From: Lacticaseibacillus baoqingensis
Lineage (GTDB): Bacteria; Bacillota; Bacilli; Lactobacillales; Lactobacillaceae
NCBI RefSeq assembly: GCF_003946165.1
Contig: NZ_RHOI01000008.1
Coordinates: 54,581 to 118,580 of the forward strand
Length of the DNA stretch: 64,000 nt
Direction: 5' to 3'
Positions 35,238-45,088 of the stretch are shown one piece after another. Made by a program: the position numbers and the translations under genes. The notes beneath the pieces are model-generated. The model searched no databases, was not told where the DNA came from, and saw only the letters and a list, made by a program, of their open reading frames with translations. Position 1 is the stretch's first letter; the number at the start of each line of letters is the position of its first letter.

Positions 35238-38200
35238 CTACTTTTCTTCTGCAACCGGTTTGATCGTCGCCAATAATTCCTGACTTTGGACCAAATCCCC
35301 GGCTTCAACGTACAAGTGCGTGATCTTGCCCGTAAATGGCGCATGGACGGTGGTTTCCATCTTCATGGCTTCCGTCACGAATAAGTCATCTCCAGCTTGC
35401 ACTGTTTGCCCATTCGCCACTGCCACAGAAACGATCCGACCACCCATTGGCGCGCCGATCTGATTCTTGTTGGTTGGTTCAGCTAATTGATGGGCCGCCG
35501 TCGTGTGTTGCGAACTGGCATCACGGACTTGGGTCTCTTGTTTTTGCCCATTAACGGTAAAATACAAGGTTCGCAAGCCGCCGGCATCGGGTTCTCCGAT
35601 CGCATCCAAGCGAATAATGTAGATGATCCCTGGCTTGACCGCGACGCTGATCGTTTCACCCAGCCGCATCCCTTGGAAATAAGTCGGTGAATCTAATGTC
35701 GTCACCGGCCCATATTGAGCATGATCTTGGCGATATTGCTTGAACACTTCTGGGTATAAAATCGCACTCAAAACCGCTTCTTCGCTTGGATCTTCTACCC
35801 CATCTGCGATAAGCTCCGCCCGTACTTGATCAAAGTCAACTGGCTCGGCTAAACTGCCTGGCCGGACCGTCAAAGCCGGCTGGCCTTTTAAGATCTTTTG
35901 CTGCAATAACGGCGGGAACCCGCCGGCTGGTTGACCGAGATCGCCTTTGAAGAAGCTGACCACAGACTCTGGAAAATCAATCGTCTCACCATGATCCAGT
36001 ACATCTGCAGGGGTAAGCTCATTTTGGATCATGAACAACGCCATGTCCCCAACAACTTTAGACGAAGGGGTGACCTTGACGATATCCCCGAATAAATCAT
36101 TGACTGCAGCATACATCTTCTTGACCGCACCAAAATCTGAAATGCCCATTGACTTGGCTTGTTGTTGTAAATTTGAATACTGGCCCCCAGGCATTTGAAC
36201 CGTATAGATATCCGTCAGCGGACCAGAAACGCCATTGGAAAAATCAGCGTAATATGGTCGGATGCTTTGGAAATAAGCATCCAGTTTCTCCGCGTTTTGA
36301 ATATTCAGTTCCGGTTGCCGCTTATTGTTAGCCAAGGCATAATAAAGACTTTCCATGGAAGGTTGAGACGTCGTCGCGGAAAAAGCACTTTGCGCCACGT
36401 CAACGATATCTACCCCGGCGTTGACCGCTTGGACATAAGTCGCCACCCCGTTGCCGGTGGTGTCATGCGTATGCAAATGGATCGGCACATCAACGGCATC
36501 TTTTAAGGCGCTGACCAGCATATAGGCGGCTTGTGGTTTGAGCAAACCAGCCATATCCTTGATCGCCAAAATATCGGCACCGGCATTAACTAATTGTTTG
36601 GCCAAATCAACATAGTAAGCGAGGTTATATTTGGGATGGGCATCCCCTAAAATATCGCCGGTATAGCACATGGTGCCTTCTGCCAGCTTGCCGGTTTCCT
36701 TGACGGCATCGATACTGTGCGTCAGCTGCGGGACCCAGTTAAGCGAATCAAAGATCCGAAAGACATCGATCCCGTCTTTAGCAGCCGTTTTAATGAAATT
36801 TTTCAACACATTGTCCGGATAATTCTTATAACCGACCGCATTCGAGCCGCGGAACAACATTTGCAATAACGTATTCGGCATCGCTTTGCGCAATAAGGCC
36901 AAACGCTGCCATGGGTCTTCTTTTAAGAAGCGATACGCCACATCAAAGGTCGCGCCGCCCCACATTTCCATGGAAAACAGATTTGGCAAGCCATTGGCCA
37001 TGTCTGGTGCCACCCGTAACATATCGCGGGTGCGCATCCGGGTGGCAAATAAGCTTTGATGCGCGTCGCGGAAGGTCGTATCCGTCAACAAGACTTGCTG
37101 ATGGTCGCGGATCCAGTCGGTGACGGCTTTTGGGCCTTGATCGTGCAAGAGTTGCGGCAAACCACCTGAAACAGCCGGCCAGTGCAGCGGGCCTTGTGGG
37201 AATTGGGCCTGATAGTGCCAATCGGGATAATATTTTTGTTCATGGCGATCCAACCCCGGGAAGCCATTGACCGTGATCTCGCTGACATAATGCATTAATT
37301 CACCGGAACGGCTCCGCACCGGCCGCAGCTTGAATAATTCAGGCGTCGTATCGATAAACGTCGTTTCTGCGGCACCGGCTTGAAACGTCGGATGAGATAA
37401 AACATTCTTCAAAAACGGCAAGTTCGTTTTGACCCCAGTGATCCGATATTCCTTCAATGCTCGCTGCATCTTGCGCACTGCCCCACCAAAAGTGGCGGCA
37501 TGCACTGACGTTTTGACCAACAAAGAATCAAAATATGGACTGACCACTGCCCCGGCATAGGCATTACCAACATCTAAGCGCACCCCAAAGCCGCCTGGTG
37601 AACGATAAGTCGAAATCGTCCCGGTATCGGGCATAAAGTGGTTGGTTGGATCTTCTGTCGTGATCCGACATTGAATCGCGGCGCCTCGAAATGTGAGGTC
37701 GGCTTGTTGCGGAAAGTGCAAGTCTTTGAATAGATCGGCACCATCGGCGATCCGCAATTGCGATTGAACGATATCCACATCGGTGATCAATTCTGTGATC
37801 GTATGTTCAACTTGCACCCGCGGATTGACTTCGATGAAATAAAAGTCGTTGCCTTCGACTAAAAATTCAACGGTCCCGGCATTTTCATAATGAAGATGAC
37901 TCATCAACTGGACCGCCGCATCACAAATGCGCCGCCGCAGTGCGGCTGGCAAACCGATTGCTGGCGCAATTTCGATCACCTTTTGATTTCGGCGCTGAAC
38001 GGAACAATCACGCTCAAACAAATGGACTAAATGCCCATAATTATCCCCTAGCACTTGGACTTCAATATGTTTGGCCGACTTAATGTATTTTTCGACATAC
38101 ATCCGGTCATCGCCAAAACTGGCTTGCGCTTCATTGACCGCGTTTTGATAGACTTGGCGTAATTCTGCTTCTGAGTGGACGATCCGCATCCCTTTGCCGC

Positions 38201-38690
38201 CGCCGCCACTGGCAGCTTTGAGCATGACTGGGAAGCCATGCGTTTGCGTGAAGGCCAAGATCTCGTCAAAATCGCGGGTGGGTTCTGGTGTCCCTGGAAT
38301 GGTAGCCAAACCGGCGTCTTGGGCAGCTTCTTTGGCAGCCACCTTATCCCCGAAAATATCGAGCAATTCAGAGCGCGGTCCCACAAAAGTCAGCCCGGCA
38401 GCGCGGACTTTGCGGGCAAACTCGGCATTTTCGGAAAGTAATCCATAGCCTGGATGGATGGCATCGGCACCAGATTCTTTCGCGATGCGAATAATATCAT
38501 CCATATCTAAATAGGCCGCGATCGGCGCTTTGCCTGCACCAACTTGGTAGGATTCTTCTGCTTTGAAGCGATGAATAGCTAATTCATCTTCTTTCGCAAA
38601 GATCCCGACTGTTTCCAACCCTAACTCTTCAGCCGCACGGAAAATGCGAATCGCGATTTCCCCGCGGTTAGCGACTAACACTTTATGCAT
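35238..38690 (-). CDS. pycA: Pyruvate carboxylase
   Basis: A 1150-residue biotin enzyme that converts pyruvate to oxaloacetate. Order: biotin carboxylase with ATP-grasp (about 1-450, GGGGKGMRIV), carboxyltransferase (about 530-820, LLTDTTFRDAHQSLFATRMRT), PC tetramerisation region, and the C-terminal biotinyl domain with the acceptor Lys in TEAMKMET (about 1110). Intact and of normal length. It supplies oxaloacetate for aspartate in organisms with an incomplete TCA cycle. It overlaps ftsW by 8 bases. Confidence 0.97.
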   Translation of the reverse strand: MHKVLVANRGEIAIRIFRAAEELGLETVGIFAKEDELAIHRFKAEESYQVGAGKAPIAAYLDMDDIIRIAKESGADAIHPGYGLLSENAEFARKVRAAGLTFVGPRSELLDIFGDKVAAKEAAQDAGLATIPGTPEPTRDFDEILAFTQTHGFPVMLKAASGGGGKGMRIVHSEAELRQVYQNAVNEAQASFGDDRMYVEKYIKSAKHIEVQVLGDNYGHLVHLFERDCSVQRRNQKVIEIAPAIGLPAALRRRICDAAVQLMSHLHYENAGTVEFLVEGNDFYFIEVNPRVQVEHTITELITDVDIVQSQLRIADGADLFKDLHFPQQADLTFRGAAIQCRITTEDPTNHFMPDTGTISTYRSPGGFGVRLDVGNAYAGAVVSPYFDSLLVKTSVHAATFGGAVRKMQRALKEYRITGVKTNLPFLKNVLSHPTFQAGAAETTFIDTTPELFKLRPVRSRSGELMHYVSEITVNGFPGLDRHEQKYYPDWHYQAQFPQGPLHWPAVSGGLPQLLHDQGPKAVTDWIRDHQQVLLTDTTFRDAHQSLFATRMRTRDMLRVAPDMANGLPNLFSMEMWGGATFDVAYRFLKEDPWQRLALLRKAMPNTLLQMLFRGSNAVGYKNYPDNVLKNFIKTAAKDGIDVFRIFDSLNWVPQLTHSIDAVKETGKLAEGTMCYTGDILGDAHPKYNLAYYVDLAKQLVNAGADILAIKDMAGLLKPQAAYMLVSALKDAVDVPIHLHTHDTTGNGVATYVQAVNAGVDIVDVAQSAFSATTSQPSMESLYYALANNKRQPELNIQNAEKLDAYFQSIRPYYADFSNGVSGPLTDIYTVQMPGGQYSNLQQQAKSMGISDFGAVKKMYAAVNDLFGDIVKVTPSSKVVGDMALFMIQNELTPADVLDHGETIDFPESVVSFFKGDLGQPAGGFPPLLQQKILKGQPALTVRPGSLAEPVDFDQVRAELIADGVEDPSEEAVLSAILYPEVFKQYRQDHAQYGPVTTLDSPTYFQGMRLGETISVAVKPGIIYIIRLDAIGEPDAGGLRTLYFTVNGQKQETQVRDASSQHTTAAHQLAEPTNKNQIGAPMGGRIVSVAVANGQTVQAGDDLFVTEAMKMETTVHAPFTGKITHLYVEAGDLVQSQELLATIKPVAEEK

Positions 38691-39873
38691 GATCGATGCC
38701 CACTTTCTTTTCTTTTGCGCGCTTTTGCGTCGCGCTAATGTTTAACATGATCCCGATGGCAGCACATAACACAAACATCGAAGAGCCGCCATAACTGATG
38801 AACGGGAGGGTCACGCCGGTAACTGGCAACAAGCCAACCACCGCGCCGACGTTGAACGTGGTCTGGATCAACATCATCGTGGCGATCCCATATGCAATCA
38901 GCGCATGGTATGTATTGTTTGACCGAACGCCGAGTAAGTAAAACCGTAAGATCAAAAAGAAGATCAATCCCACCACCACAAGGGCCCCAATCAATCCTAG
39001 CTCTTCTGCAATGACCGCCAAGATAAAATCTGTGTACGGCTCAGGCAAATAGCCTAATTTTTGGCTGCTGTTGCCTAACCCGACACCAAACAAACCGCCA
39101 TGAGCGATCGCGACTAATGAATTGACAACTTGATTACCTTCCAATTTGCGCATGGCAAAAGGGTGGATCGCCGCTAGTAAGCGCCGAATCTGATAAGATT
39201 TCAACACGGCTTTAGGCAAGGAAATATGGCTTAACACATAATACAATGCTGAAACAAGAATCGCCAAAGCGCCAGCCCATGTCAAGCCGTACCGCATGGA
39301 AATGCCGCTCGCTGCCAACATGACCACGGTAATGCCGCCAATGATCAATGCACCGCCGGTATCCGGTTGAAAAAAGACTAAAATCAAACAGATCCCCACC
39401 ATCATGACTGGCTGCCAAAGCTGCCGCAGCGAAAAATCCGGATCCAGCATCTGTGATTGACGCTTGGAGAACATGTTCGCTAAATAAATGATCACCGCCA
39501 ATTTGGCGAGTTCTGTAGGCTGAATGTTGATCGGCCCCAGTTGGATCCAAGCGGTAGCCCCATTAATGGCAGCACTAGGCCGCAAGTGACTCAGTAAAAA
39601 CAAGTAGACTAACAACGCGAAGGTAATCGCCCACATGATCTTCGTCCACCGCGGATGCGTAAACACTTGCAGTTTGAAATAATAAAAAAACACCACCAGT
39701 AAAATGCCAATCAAGGCGAATAACAGCTGTCGCACCACTATCGCAGTTTCTGCCATGCCGTATTGGTTCTTGATCCAATAAGCACTCGCAGAGTAAACCA
39801 TGACCACCCCGATCGCAATCAACACCAGGTATGGGACTAAAATATAATAGTCCAAATAACGCAGTTTCTTCAC
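38683..39873 (-). CDS. ftsW: FtsW/RodA-family peptidoglycan polymerase
   Basis: A 396-residue SEDS glycosyltransferase with about ten transmembrane helices. VMVYSASAYW (first helix), LGLGNSSQKLGYLPEPYTDFILAVIAEELGLIG (conserved loop with the catalytic-region residues) and LPFISYGGSSM are hallmarks. FtsW is preferred over RodA because ftsW-pycA adjacency is common in Firmicutes. The start is GTG at 39873 with AAAGGG about 11 nt upstream. Confidence 0.92.
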   Translation of the reverse strand: MKKLRYLDYYILVPYLVLIAIGVVMVYSASAYWIKNQYGMAETAIVVRQLLFALIGILLVVFFYYFKLQVFTHPRWTKIMWAITFALLVYLFLLSHLRPSAAINGATAWIQLGPINIQPTELAKLAVIIYLANMFSKRQSQMLDPDFSLRQLWQPVMMVGICLILVFFQPDTGGALIIGGITVVMLAASGISMRYGLTWAGALAILVSALYYVLSHISLPKAVLKSYQIRRLLAAIHPFAMRKLEGNQVVNSLVAIAHGGLFGVGLGNSSQKLGYLPEPYTDFILAVIAEELGLIGALVVVGLIFFLILRFYLLGVRSNNTYHALIAYGIATMMLIQTTFNVGAVVGLLPVTGVTLPFISYGGSSMFVLCAAIGIMLNISATQKRAKEKKVGIDHA

Positions 39874-39907
39874 AACACAGTCGCCCTTTCACGGCAAAGT
39901 TAGCACT

Positions 39908-39916
39908 ATTATAGCA
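39908..39916 (-). promoter_or_regulatory. Extended -10 promoter of the ftsW-pycA-ylbG-rsmD-coaD-sepM operon
   Basis: Minus strand TGC-TATAAT (39908-39916), about 35 nt before ftsW. The six genes downstream overlap or nearly touch, so this is the likely operon promoter. Confidence 0.65.
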
Positions 39917-40087
39917 TATCCCCATAGCGGCTTAGCGGCATGCTGACACGGGCGTTAAGGTAATCCTCATCATTTTACCATTTTTTTAATTTCATCGTCG
40001 GCTAAAATTATTTCAGCCGTTTGCTGATTTTCTTTCTATAGAGCAACTATCCGTTGAGTAGACCCACAAATAAATTCCGAAAAGCCC

Positions 40088-40116
40088 TTGCTTTTTTATG
40101 AGTAAGCGATTAAAGT
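40088..40116 (+). promoter_or_regulatory. metY promoter
   Basis: TTGCTT (40088-40093), 17-bp spacer, TAAAGT (40111-40116), just upstream of the T-box leader. Confidence 0.65.
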
Positions 40117-40122
40117 GATTAT

Positions 40123-40406
40123 CAACAGATGGCAATGACAAGATAAGTACCACACAATGCGTGCTCAGAGAACTGGTCAATGGTGTAAGCCGGTGACGCA
40201 GAATGTGGGAAAATGGTCTTCGAGCCAGTGATTCGGTAAGCAGTTGTGAGCTGAGTCCGGGCGCGCCCGTTAAAGCGCTAGAGTATCCGAGACAAGTGTG
40301 GTCTCGCGTACTTGATGAGTGGTCGGTAGCGATAACGATCAAAACACGGGTGGTAACACGACATGTCGTCCCGGGGTCTTCAATTGAAGATCCCGGGATT
40401 TTTTTT
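40123..40406 (+). promoter_or_regulatory. T-box leader of metY (probable Met specifier)
   Basis: The leader contains a T-box core ACGGGTGGTAACACG (40346-40360), a variant of the usual GGTGGnACCRCG, then a terminator (CCCGGGGTCTTC...GAAGATCCCGGG, eight T, 40369-40406). Upstream stem I has ATG at 40213-40215 in GGGAAAATGGTC as the likely specifier, fitting a methionine-synthesis gene. With the ftsW and metY promoters it accounts for the 613-base gap; 39920-40085 otherwise shows only a weak AT-rich inverted repeat. Confidence 0.85.
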
Positions 40407-40486
40407 ATTCCTGTGTCAGGCATTGGCCATGCCTGCTCCCCCACTCCAATAATTTGCACACGTCAACTTAAACAGAGGTAATGAAC

Positions 40487-41773
40487 ATGACAAAAAACGA
40501 CTACCATTTCGAAACCTTGCAACTCCACGCTGGTCAAGAAGCACCAGATCCAGCAACTGGTGCACGGGTCACGCCGATCTATCAAACTGCCAGTTTCGTC
40601 TTTAAAGATGCCAAACAAGCTGCCGACCGCTTCGCTTTGCGCGATGCAGGCAACATCTATGGTCGCTTGACCAACCCCACTAATGCAGTGCTTGAAACAC
40701 GCATTGCCGCTTTAGAAGGCGGGACAAGCGCAATTTCCTTGGCTTCAGGCGCCGCTGCGGTGACCGCGGCGATTTTGAACATTGCCGGTGCAGGGGACCA
40801 TATCGTTTCTGCTTCCACTATTTACGGCGGCACATACGAGTTGTTTTCTGAAACCTTCAAAAAGTTAGGGATCGAAACCACCTTCGTTGATCCAGATGAT
40901 CCGCAAAACTTCGAAGATGCCATTCAAGACAACACCAAAGCCGTGTTCTTTGAATCCTTAGGCAACCCTGCAATCAATATTGTCGACTTTGAAGCAGTCT
41001 CTGCAATTGCGCATAAACACGGGATCTTAAGCATCGTTGACTCCACGTTTGCCACGCCTTATCTGGTGCGCCCCTTAGAACATGGCGTCGATATCGTAGT
41101 CCACTCTGCCACAAAGTTTATCGGCGGGCATGGGGCAACTCTAGGCGGCTTGGTAGTGGAAAATGGCCAATTTGATTACCAAGCCAGCGGCAAATATCCC
41201 GGCTTCACGACCCCGACGCCATCTTATAACGGCATTGTCTGGGGTGAATTAAGCCCTGCCGCCTTTACTACCAAGATCCGTGCCGAACATCTGCGCGATA
41301 CCGGGGCCACTTTATCACCACAATCCGCCTGGTATTTCATTCAAGGCCTCGAAACGTTAAGCCTGCGGGTCGAACGTCACGTTGCCAACACCCGCAAAAT
41401 CGTCAAGTTCTTAGAGGACAATCCCAAGGTCGCTTGGGTCTCCTACCCAGAAGCTAAGGGCTCTAAATATGCGGATCTGGCAGCCAAGTACTTCCCTAAT
41501 GGCACGGGGTCGATCTTCACCTTTGGCTTGAAAGCTGGTCGTGAAGGGGCGATCACGTTGATCAACCATTTGGAACTCTTCTCGTTGCTGGCAAACGTCG
41601 GCGATGCCAAGTCATTGATCATTCACCCTGCCTCAACGACGCATGCGCAACTTAACGATGAGCAGCTCAAAACTGCCGGGATCACCCCGGATTTGATCCG
41701 GTTGTCTGTCGGCATCGAAAACGTCGATGATTTGATCGCCGATTTGACCCACGCCCTCACATACGTCGACTAA
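40487..41773 (+). CDS. metY: O-acetylhomoserine sulfhydrylase (PLP)
   Basis: A 428-residue Cys/Met-metabolism PLP enzyme that makes homocysteine from O-acetylhomoserine and sulfide. [31 protein letters not shown] is the MetY N-terminus; [33 protein letters not shown] includes the Schiff-base Lys. The ATG at 40487 is better spaced from GAGGTA than the one at 40481. Related O-acetylserine or cystathionine activity cannot be excluded. T-box controlled. Confidence 0.93.
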   Translation: MTKNDYHFETLQLHAGQEAPDPATGARVTPIYQTASFVFKDAKQAADRFALRDAGNIYGRLTNPTNAVLETRIAALEGGTSAISLASGAAAVTAAILNIAGAGDHIVSASTIYGGTYELFSETFKKLGIETTFVDPDDPQNFEDAIQDNTKAVFFESLGNPAINIVDFEAVSAIAHKHGILSIVDSTFATPYLVRPLEHGVDIVVHSATKFIGGHGATLGGLVVENGQFDYQASGKYPGFTTPTPSYNGIVWGELSPAAFTTKIRAEHLRDTGATLSPQSAWYFIQGLETLSLRVERHVANTRKIVKFLEDNPKVAWVSYPEAKGSKYADLAAKYFPNGTGSIFTFGLKAGREGAITLINHLELFSLLANVGDAKSLIIHPASTTHAQLNDEQLKTAGITPDLIRLSVGIENVDDLIADLTHALTYVD

Positions 41774-41800
41774 CATTGTATTTTCCAGCTTTATCCATTC

Positions 41801-41838
41801 AAAAAAGCTTCTGCAAACGAGCAGCAGAAGCTTTTTTT
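41801..41838 (+). terminator. metY terminator
   Basis: AAAAAAGCTTCTGC-AAACGAGCA-GCAGAAGCTTTTTTT. Confidence 0.9.
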
Positions 41839-41907
41839 GTGGTGTCGATCACGATTCATTTGCCGACTGACAGCGCCAATCAGGGGCGTTCAAGCGCATG
41901 CAAATGC

Positions 41908-41962
41908 AAAAAACAGCCTTGCCGCCGCCTCAAACCGAGGAGCACAACAAGGCTGTTTTTTA
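41908..41962 (-). terminator. typA terminator
   Basis: Minus strand AAACAGCCTTG and CAAGGCTGTTT around a GC-rich loop, followed by T. It is convergent with the metY terminator. Confidence 0.85.
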
Positions 41963-41978
41963 GCACGAGCAAGAAGGT

Positions 41979-43820
41979 TTAGTTTGTCGTCTTCTTCTTT
42001 TTCTTGTCCGCTTTTTGGCGTTCGTTGGTGTTCAAGATCTTCTTACGCAACCGCACTGATTCAGGCGTTACTTCACACAATTCGTCTTCATTCAAGAATT
42101 CAATAGATTCTTCCAAAGACAAGTGTTTTGGTGTCTTGATGGCGGCAGCGTGATCTTTACCAGAAGCACGGGTGTTGGTCAGGTTCTTCCCTTTCGTCGC
42201 GTTAACGGCGATATCCATTTCCCGGGAGTTTTGACCCACGATCATGCCTTCGTAAACTTCGGTCCCAGCATCAATGAAAAGCTGTCCCCGATCTTCGATC
42301 GACTGCAGCGAATAAGTCGTTGCTTGGCCCGCATTGATAGAAACCAAGGCGCCGGAAGTCCGGCCAGGTTCCCAGTTTTTAACGACTGGTAAATACTTCT
42401 CAAAGGTGTGGTTCATGATCCCGTAACCACCAGTAGAACTCAAGAACTCAGTCGAATAACCGATCAACCCGCGCGAAGGCGCTAAGAACGTCAAACGGGT
42501 CTGGCCATTGCCTTCGTTTTCCATGTTCTGCATTTCGCCTTTGCGTTGTGCCATGGCGTCGATGATCGTCCCAGTATATTGTTCTGGGGTATCGATTTGC
42601 ACTTCTTCAAATGGTTCGCAAAGCTTGCCATCGATTTCGCGATAAATCACTTCAGGACGGCCTAATTGTAATTCAAATCCGGCCCGCCGCATTTCTTCGA
42701 CCAAGATGGACAAATGCAATTCCCCACGGCCAGAAACCATCCAAGCACCCGCTTGGTCAGTATCTTCAACACGCAAAGAAACATCTGTTTGCAGCTTGCT
42801 GCGTAAATAATCTTCCAACTTACGCGCAGTCACTTTATCACCTTCGCGACCGGCAAATGGCGAATCATTTTGTAAAAACATCATTTGTAATGTCGGCGGA
42901 TCGATCCGCAAAACCGGCAAGGCTTCTGGATGATCAGCATCGGCGACGGTTTCGCCGACGTAAATATCTTCCATCCCAGATACGGCGATCAAATCACCAG
43001 ACTTGGCACTCTTAACTTCGATCCGCTTAAGACCAAAGAAACCAAAGATCTTGGTGACCCGGAAGTTCTTCTTGGAGCCGTCAAGCTTCAACACAGTGAC
43101 ATTATCGCCAACTGAGATCGTGCCGCGGAACACGCGGCCGATACCAATCCGTCCAACATAATCATTGTAGTCAAGCATTGAGACTTGGAACTGCAAAGGT
43201 TCATCAGAAGTATCTTCTGGCGCTGGGATCGTCTTCAAGATCGTATCGAATAACGGTACCATCGTGTGTTCTTGATCAGCTGGATCATCTGAATAGCTCG
43301 AGGTTCCGTTGATTGCTGATGCGTATACGATCGGGAATTCAAGTTGATCTTCTTCAGCCCCTAAGTCGATAAATAATTCTAGGACTTCGTCAACGACTTC
43401 GGCAGGACGTGCACCGGGACGGTCGATCTTGTTGATCACGACGATCGGGGTCAAGTGCTGTTCCAAAGCTTTCTTTAAAACGAAGCGGGTCTGAGGCATG
43501 GTGCCTTCAAATGCATCAACGACCAATAACACACCATCGACCATTTTCATGATCCGTTCTACTTCGCCACCGAAGTCCGCGTGTCCTGGGGTATCCACGA
43601 TGTTGATCGTGGTGTCACCGTATTTAACGGCCGTGTTCTTCGATAGGATGGTGATCCCGCGTTCTTTTTCGATCGCATTGGTGTCCATAGCGCGGTCTTG
43701 CAGGTTAATATGCTCATCCAAGGTGTCTGATTGCTTCAGCATCTCGTTGACCAAAGTGGTTTTACCATGGTCAACGTGGGCAATAATCGCAATGTTCCGA
43801 ATATCGTCGCGTGTCTTCAC
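41979..43820 (-). CDS. typA: Ribosome-associated GTPase TypA/BipA
   Basis: A 613-residue translational GTPase linked to ribosome assembly and stress growth. [15 protein letters not shown] (G1), RGITI (G2), DTPGHADFGGEVER (G3), NKIDRPGARP (G4); beta-barrel and EF-G-like domains follow, with the BipA-specific C-terminal domain ending in a lysine-rich tail. Start GTG at 43820 with GAAAGGAAG upstream. Confidence 0.96.
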   Translation of the reverse strand: MKTRDDIRNIAIIAHVDHGKTTLVNEMLKQSDTLDEHINLQDRAMDTNAIEKERGITILSKNTAVKYGDTTINIVDTPGHADFGGEVERIMKMVDGVLLVVDAFEGTMPQTRFVLKKALEQHLTPIVVINKIDRPGARPAEVVDEVLELFIDLGAEEDQLEFPIVYASAINGTSSYSDDPADQEHTMVPLFDTILKTIPAPEDTSDEPLQFQVSMLDYNDYVGRIGIGRVFRGTISVGDNVTVLKLDGSKKNFRVTKIFGFFGLKRIEVKSAKSGDLIAVSGMEDIYVGETVADADHPEALPVLRIDPPTLQMMFLQNDSPFAGREGDKVTARKLEDYLRSKLQTDVSLRVEDTDQAGAWMVSGRGELHLSILVEEMRRAGFELQLGRPEVIYREIDGKLCEPFEEVQIDTPEQYTGTIIDAMAQRKGEMQNMENEGNGQTRLTFLAPSRGLIGYSTEFLSSTGGYGIMNHTFEKYLPVVKNWEPGRTSGALVSINAGQATTYSLQSIEDRGQLFIDAGTEVYEGMIVGQNSREMDIAVNATKGKNLTNTRASGKDHAAAIKTPKHLSLEESIEFLNEDELCEVTPESVRLRKKILNTNERQKADKKKKKTTN

Positions 43821-43948
43821 GTGTTCTACTTCCTTTCAGGCTGGTACAAGTTGTATAAATCAATGAACTGTTACGAAAAACGGCATTATGGGCATGGCCT
43901 GCGATGTCCTCGCGCATTTGCGCACCGATCTTCAGTCTAAGCTCATAA

Positions 43949-43973
43949 AAAAATCGTGTCGCAGGCGACACAG
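43949..43973 (-). terminator. Terminator after the IMPase gene
   Basis: Minus strand TGTGTCGCCTGCGACACGATTTTTTT: GTGTCGC/GCGACAC stem with a tight loop and T run. Confidence 0.65.
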
Positions 43974-44033
43974 TATCCGATTTGAAATTATAACATAACT
44001 CAGGCGCGCTGTCTTGATTTTCAGAAAAGTATT

Positions 44034-44810
44034 TTAACCCTGCATCAAATCAATGATCTCAGCATGAGCCTTGGGCATAGCGGCGACGACGATGCCAGGT
44101 TCAAGCAAGTCGATCGCCGAAGCATCTGGGCGCGTCACTTGAAGCCCAAAATTCGCCCCAATCGCCAAGCCCGGCGCCACATCCCATGGCTGTAAATAAG
44201 AGACATAACCGACTTGCTGACCTAGCGCCACGGCAATAAATTCCATGCCTGCACTGCCGATCAACCTTGGTCCAGCACTTTTTAAAGCCACATCTGCGAC
44301 ATGTACCCCGTTACGGATCAGCATATGCCCATTGACGCCGATCAAGCCATCTGCCAACGCAAGATCAGCCGGCGTTGGCAATGGCCGATCATTCAACTGC
44401 AACGGCCAATTGGGGCCGCCGGTGATCAATTCATCGCGGGCAACATCTAAGATAGCCCCATAAAGCGGCGCACCATCAATATACACCCCGATCATGACGG
44501 CAAAATTAGCGCGTTGTTTGACAAAATTCATCGTCCCGTCAATCGGATCCACAAAAAACACGAGCCCCGCTAATCGATCCAGTTTGGCTTGACGCCCTTC
44601 TTCGCCTTCGATATGCGCTTGGGGGTATGCCGCGTGGATCTGACTGATCAAAAAGCGCTGATTGGCGCGGTCAACATTCGTCACCAAGTCCGTGCGCCCA
44701 GACTTGGTCGCTACCGTCAAGGGTGCTTGCAGCTCGCGGTATATCCGCTGCCGACTCGCTTTTAGCCACGCACTGACTTGTTCATGTAAAGTCGCGATTG
44801 CCACCGTCAT
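44034..44810 (-). CDS. Inositol monophosphatase family protein
   Basis: A 258-residue Mg2+-dependent sugar-phosphate phosphatase of the IMPase/SuhB superfamily. Metal-site motifs are IEGEEGR, VDPIDGTMNFV and PWDVAPG (the WDxAxG motif). In lactobacilli these are annotated as IMPase-family proteins; the natural substrate is not known. It overlaps the UPF0223 gene by 4 bases. Confidence 0.92.
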   Translation of the reverse strand: MTVAIATLHEQVSAWLKASRQRIYRELQAPLTVATKSGRTDLVTNVDRANQRFLISQIHAAYPQAHIEGEEGRQAKLDRLAGLVFFVDPIDGTMNFVKQRANFAVMIGVYIDGAPLYGAILDVARDELITGGPNWPLQLNDRPLPTPADLALADGLIGVNGHMLIRNGVHVADVALKSAGPRLIGSAGMEFIAVALGQQVGYVSYLQPWDVAPGLAIGANFGLQVTRPDASAIDLLEPGIVVAAMPKAHAEIIDLMQG

Positions 44811-45088
44811 GATAAGCGCACCTTAATTTTTTTTTGGCTTCCTGACCGAGCAGCTTTCACCACCGTATATAAAGAATACCCGCTGACGGTTTCAAATTCG
44901 CGCCCTAAGGTTTTTTCGGTTGCTTGATCCGGTACCACCGTCTTGAACCCGCGATAAGCGGCTAACAGATTGTCGCGATCCACACCATGCTCATACGCGT
45001 CTTCAACCAGCTGATAAAACGTCGTGACCTTGATCATCTCGTCGGTTGTCCAATCCAGCTCTAATGGGTATTGATAATTAGGTTTCAT
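44807..45088 (-). CDS. UPF0223 family protein (YktA-like)
   Basis: A 93-residue protein with the UPF0223 pattern YQYPLELDWTTDEMIKVTTFYQLVEDAYE and FKTVVPDQATEKTLGREFE. Function unknown. UPF0223-IMPase adjacency is the usual context. ATG overlaps the LDH-like gene's stop by 4 bases. Confidence 0.9.
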   Translation of the reverse strand: MKPNYQYPLELDWTTDEMIKVTTFYQLVEDAYEHGVDRDNLLAAYRGFKTVVPDQATEKTLGREFETVSGYSLYTVVKAARSGSQKKIKVRLS

